Source: Verrucomicrobiaceae bacterium (lineage in GTDB: Bacteria > Verrucomicrobiota > Verrucomicrobiia > Verrucomicrobiales > Verrucomicrobiaceae). From it: DNA of 64,000 nt. This document shows positions 63,804 through 64,000 of the stretch, in pieces. The notes beneath the pieces are model-generated. The model was not told the origin of the DNA. It worked only from the letters and a program-made list of their open reading frames with translations, and ran no database searches. The position numbers were made by a program, and so were the translations under genes. Position 1 is the first letter of the stretch; each line of letters starts with the position of its first letter. The stretch covers positions 53,922-117,921 of the forward strand of contig JAEUHJ010000045.1 of NCBI GenBank assembly GCA_016795375.1, written 5' to 3'.

Positions 63804-64000
63804 TCAAGTTCTCGCAGTGGCGCGGTTTGCGAGAAACCACCGGTAGGTTTGTTCGACGCCTTCCCGGAAACCAGTTGCCGCCTTCCAACCGAGGTTATCC
63901 ATGCGGCTGACATCGAGCAGCCGGCGCGGATTGCCGTCCGGCTGAGCAGTGTCCCATTGAATCTCGCCCTGATAGCCGACGATCTCGCGAATCAGCCCGG
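63804..64000 (-). CDS. fcl: GDP-L-fucose synthase, C-terminal part (partial)
   Basis: A reading frame entering from the right edge and ending in TGA at 63804-63806; about 65 residues. The tail reads 'GLIREIVGYQGEIQWDTAQP', 'DGNPRRLLDVSRMDNLGWK' and 'REGVEQTYRWFLANR', which matches the C-terminal substrate domain of GDP-L-fucose synthase (Fcl/WcaG), the epimerase-reductase that turns GDP-4-keto-6-deoxymannose into GDP-L-fucose. The Rossmann half is outside the window. It shares an operon with the C-methyltransferase. Confidence 0.82.
   Translation of the reverse strand, partial: GLIREIVGYQGEIQWDTAQPDGNPRRLLDVSRMDNLGWKAATGFREGVEQTYRWFLANRATART

Overview
The window is a high-GC bacterial chromosome carrying an integrated mobile element of about 40.2 kb. 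The host is probably a member of the Verrucomicrobiota, possibly close to Prosthecobacter or Verrucomicrobium. That placement is an inference from the giant GC-rich beta-strand-repeat ORF ending in a PEP-CTERM signal and from the general gene style. No rRNA or marker gene here settles it.

Layout. (1) 1-1158 is host chromosome: the end of hflX, an SDR oxidoreductase, and the 5' half of a tRNA-Arg(CCT) gene. (2) 1165-41414 is the integrated element. It is bounded by a 33-bp perfect direct repeat (39 bp with one mismatch) lying in the 5' half of tRNA-Arg(CCT). A tyrosine integrase sits beside the right end. (3) 41448-64000 is host chromosome again: a substrate-binding protein/histidine kinase/response regulator operon, a giant PEP-CTERM protein gene broken near its start by a 70-bp duplication, an HTH protein, an ABC exporter, a sugar C-methyltransferase and the end of a GDP-L-fucose synthase gene.

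The element looks like an integrated, mobilisable plasmid. It has a ParA/ribbon-helix-helix partition pair, an array of about seven iterons followed by a Rep protein, a VirD4/TraD-like coupling ATPase with a J-domain membrane protein, and a large MobF relaxase-helicase. A presumptive oriT region lies between the coupling-protein and relaxase genes. No mating-pair-formation genes are visible, so it probably borrows another element's conjugation channel. The relaxase operon also encodes a membrane-anchored protein and a trypsin-like peptidase.

The middle and right of the element are a dense defence and counter-defence island: ArdC antirestriction; an SF2 helicase with a degenerate nuclease-like C-terminus; a GmrSD-like DUF262/HNH protein; an HNH nuclease; a secreted SNase; a Fic protein followed by a catalytically dead long pAgo and a PD-(D/E)XK nuclease; a Type III restriction-modification operon (res-mod) ending in a RelE-UvrD fusion; and a XerC-like recombinase. 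A regulatory end module (XRE, excisionase-like, integrase) closes it.

The most interesting signals are four. First, the three-gene Fic / inactive pAgo / nuclease unit. Second, a roughly 75-nt hairpin-forming repeat, present four times ahead of separate cargo genes, with compensatory base changes between copies. Third, the integration has swapped the 5' half of tRNA-Arg(CCT) and left a C-C mismatch in its acceptor stem. Fourth, a 36-bp direct repeat whose deletion would exactly rejoin a signal peptide to a protein of about 4,750 residues, suggesting an ON/OFF switch or a recent inactivation.
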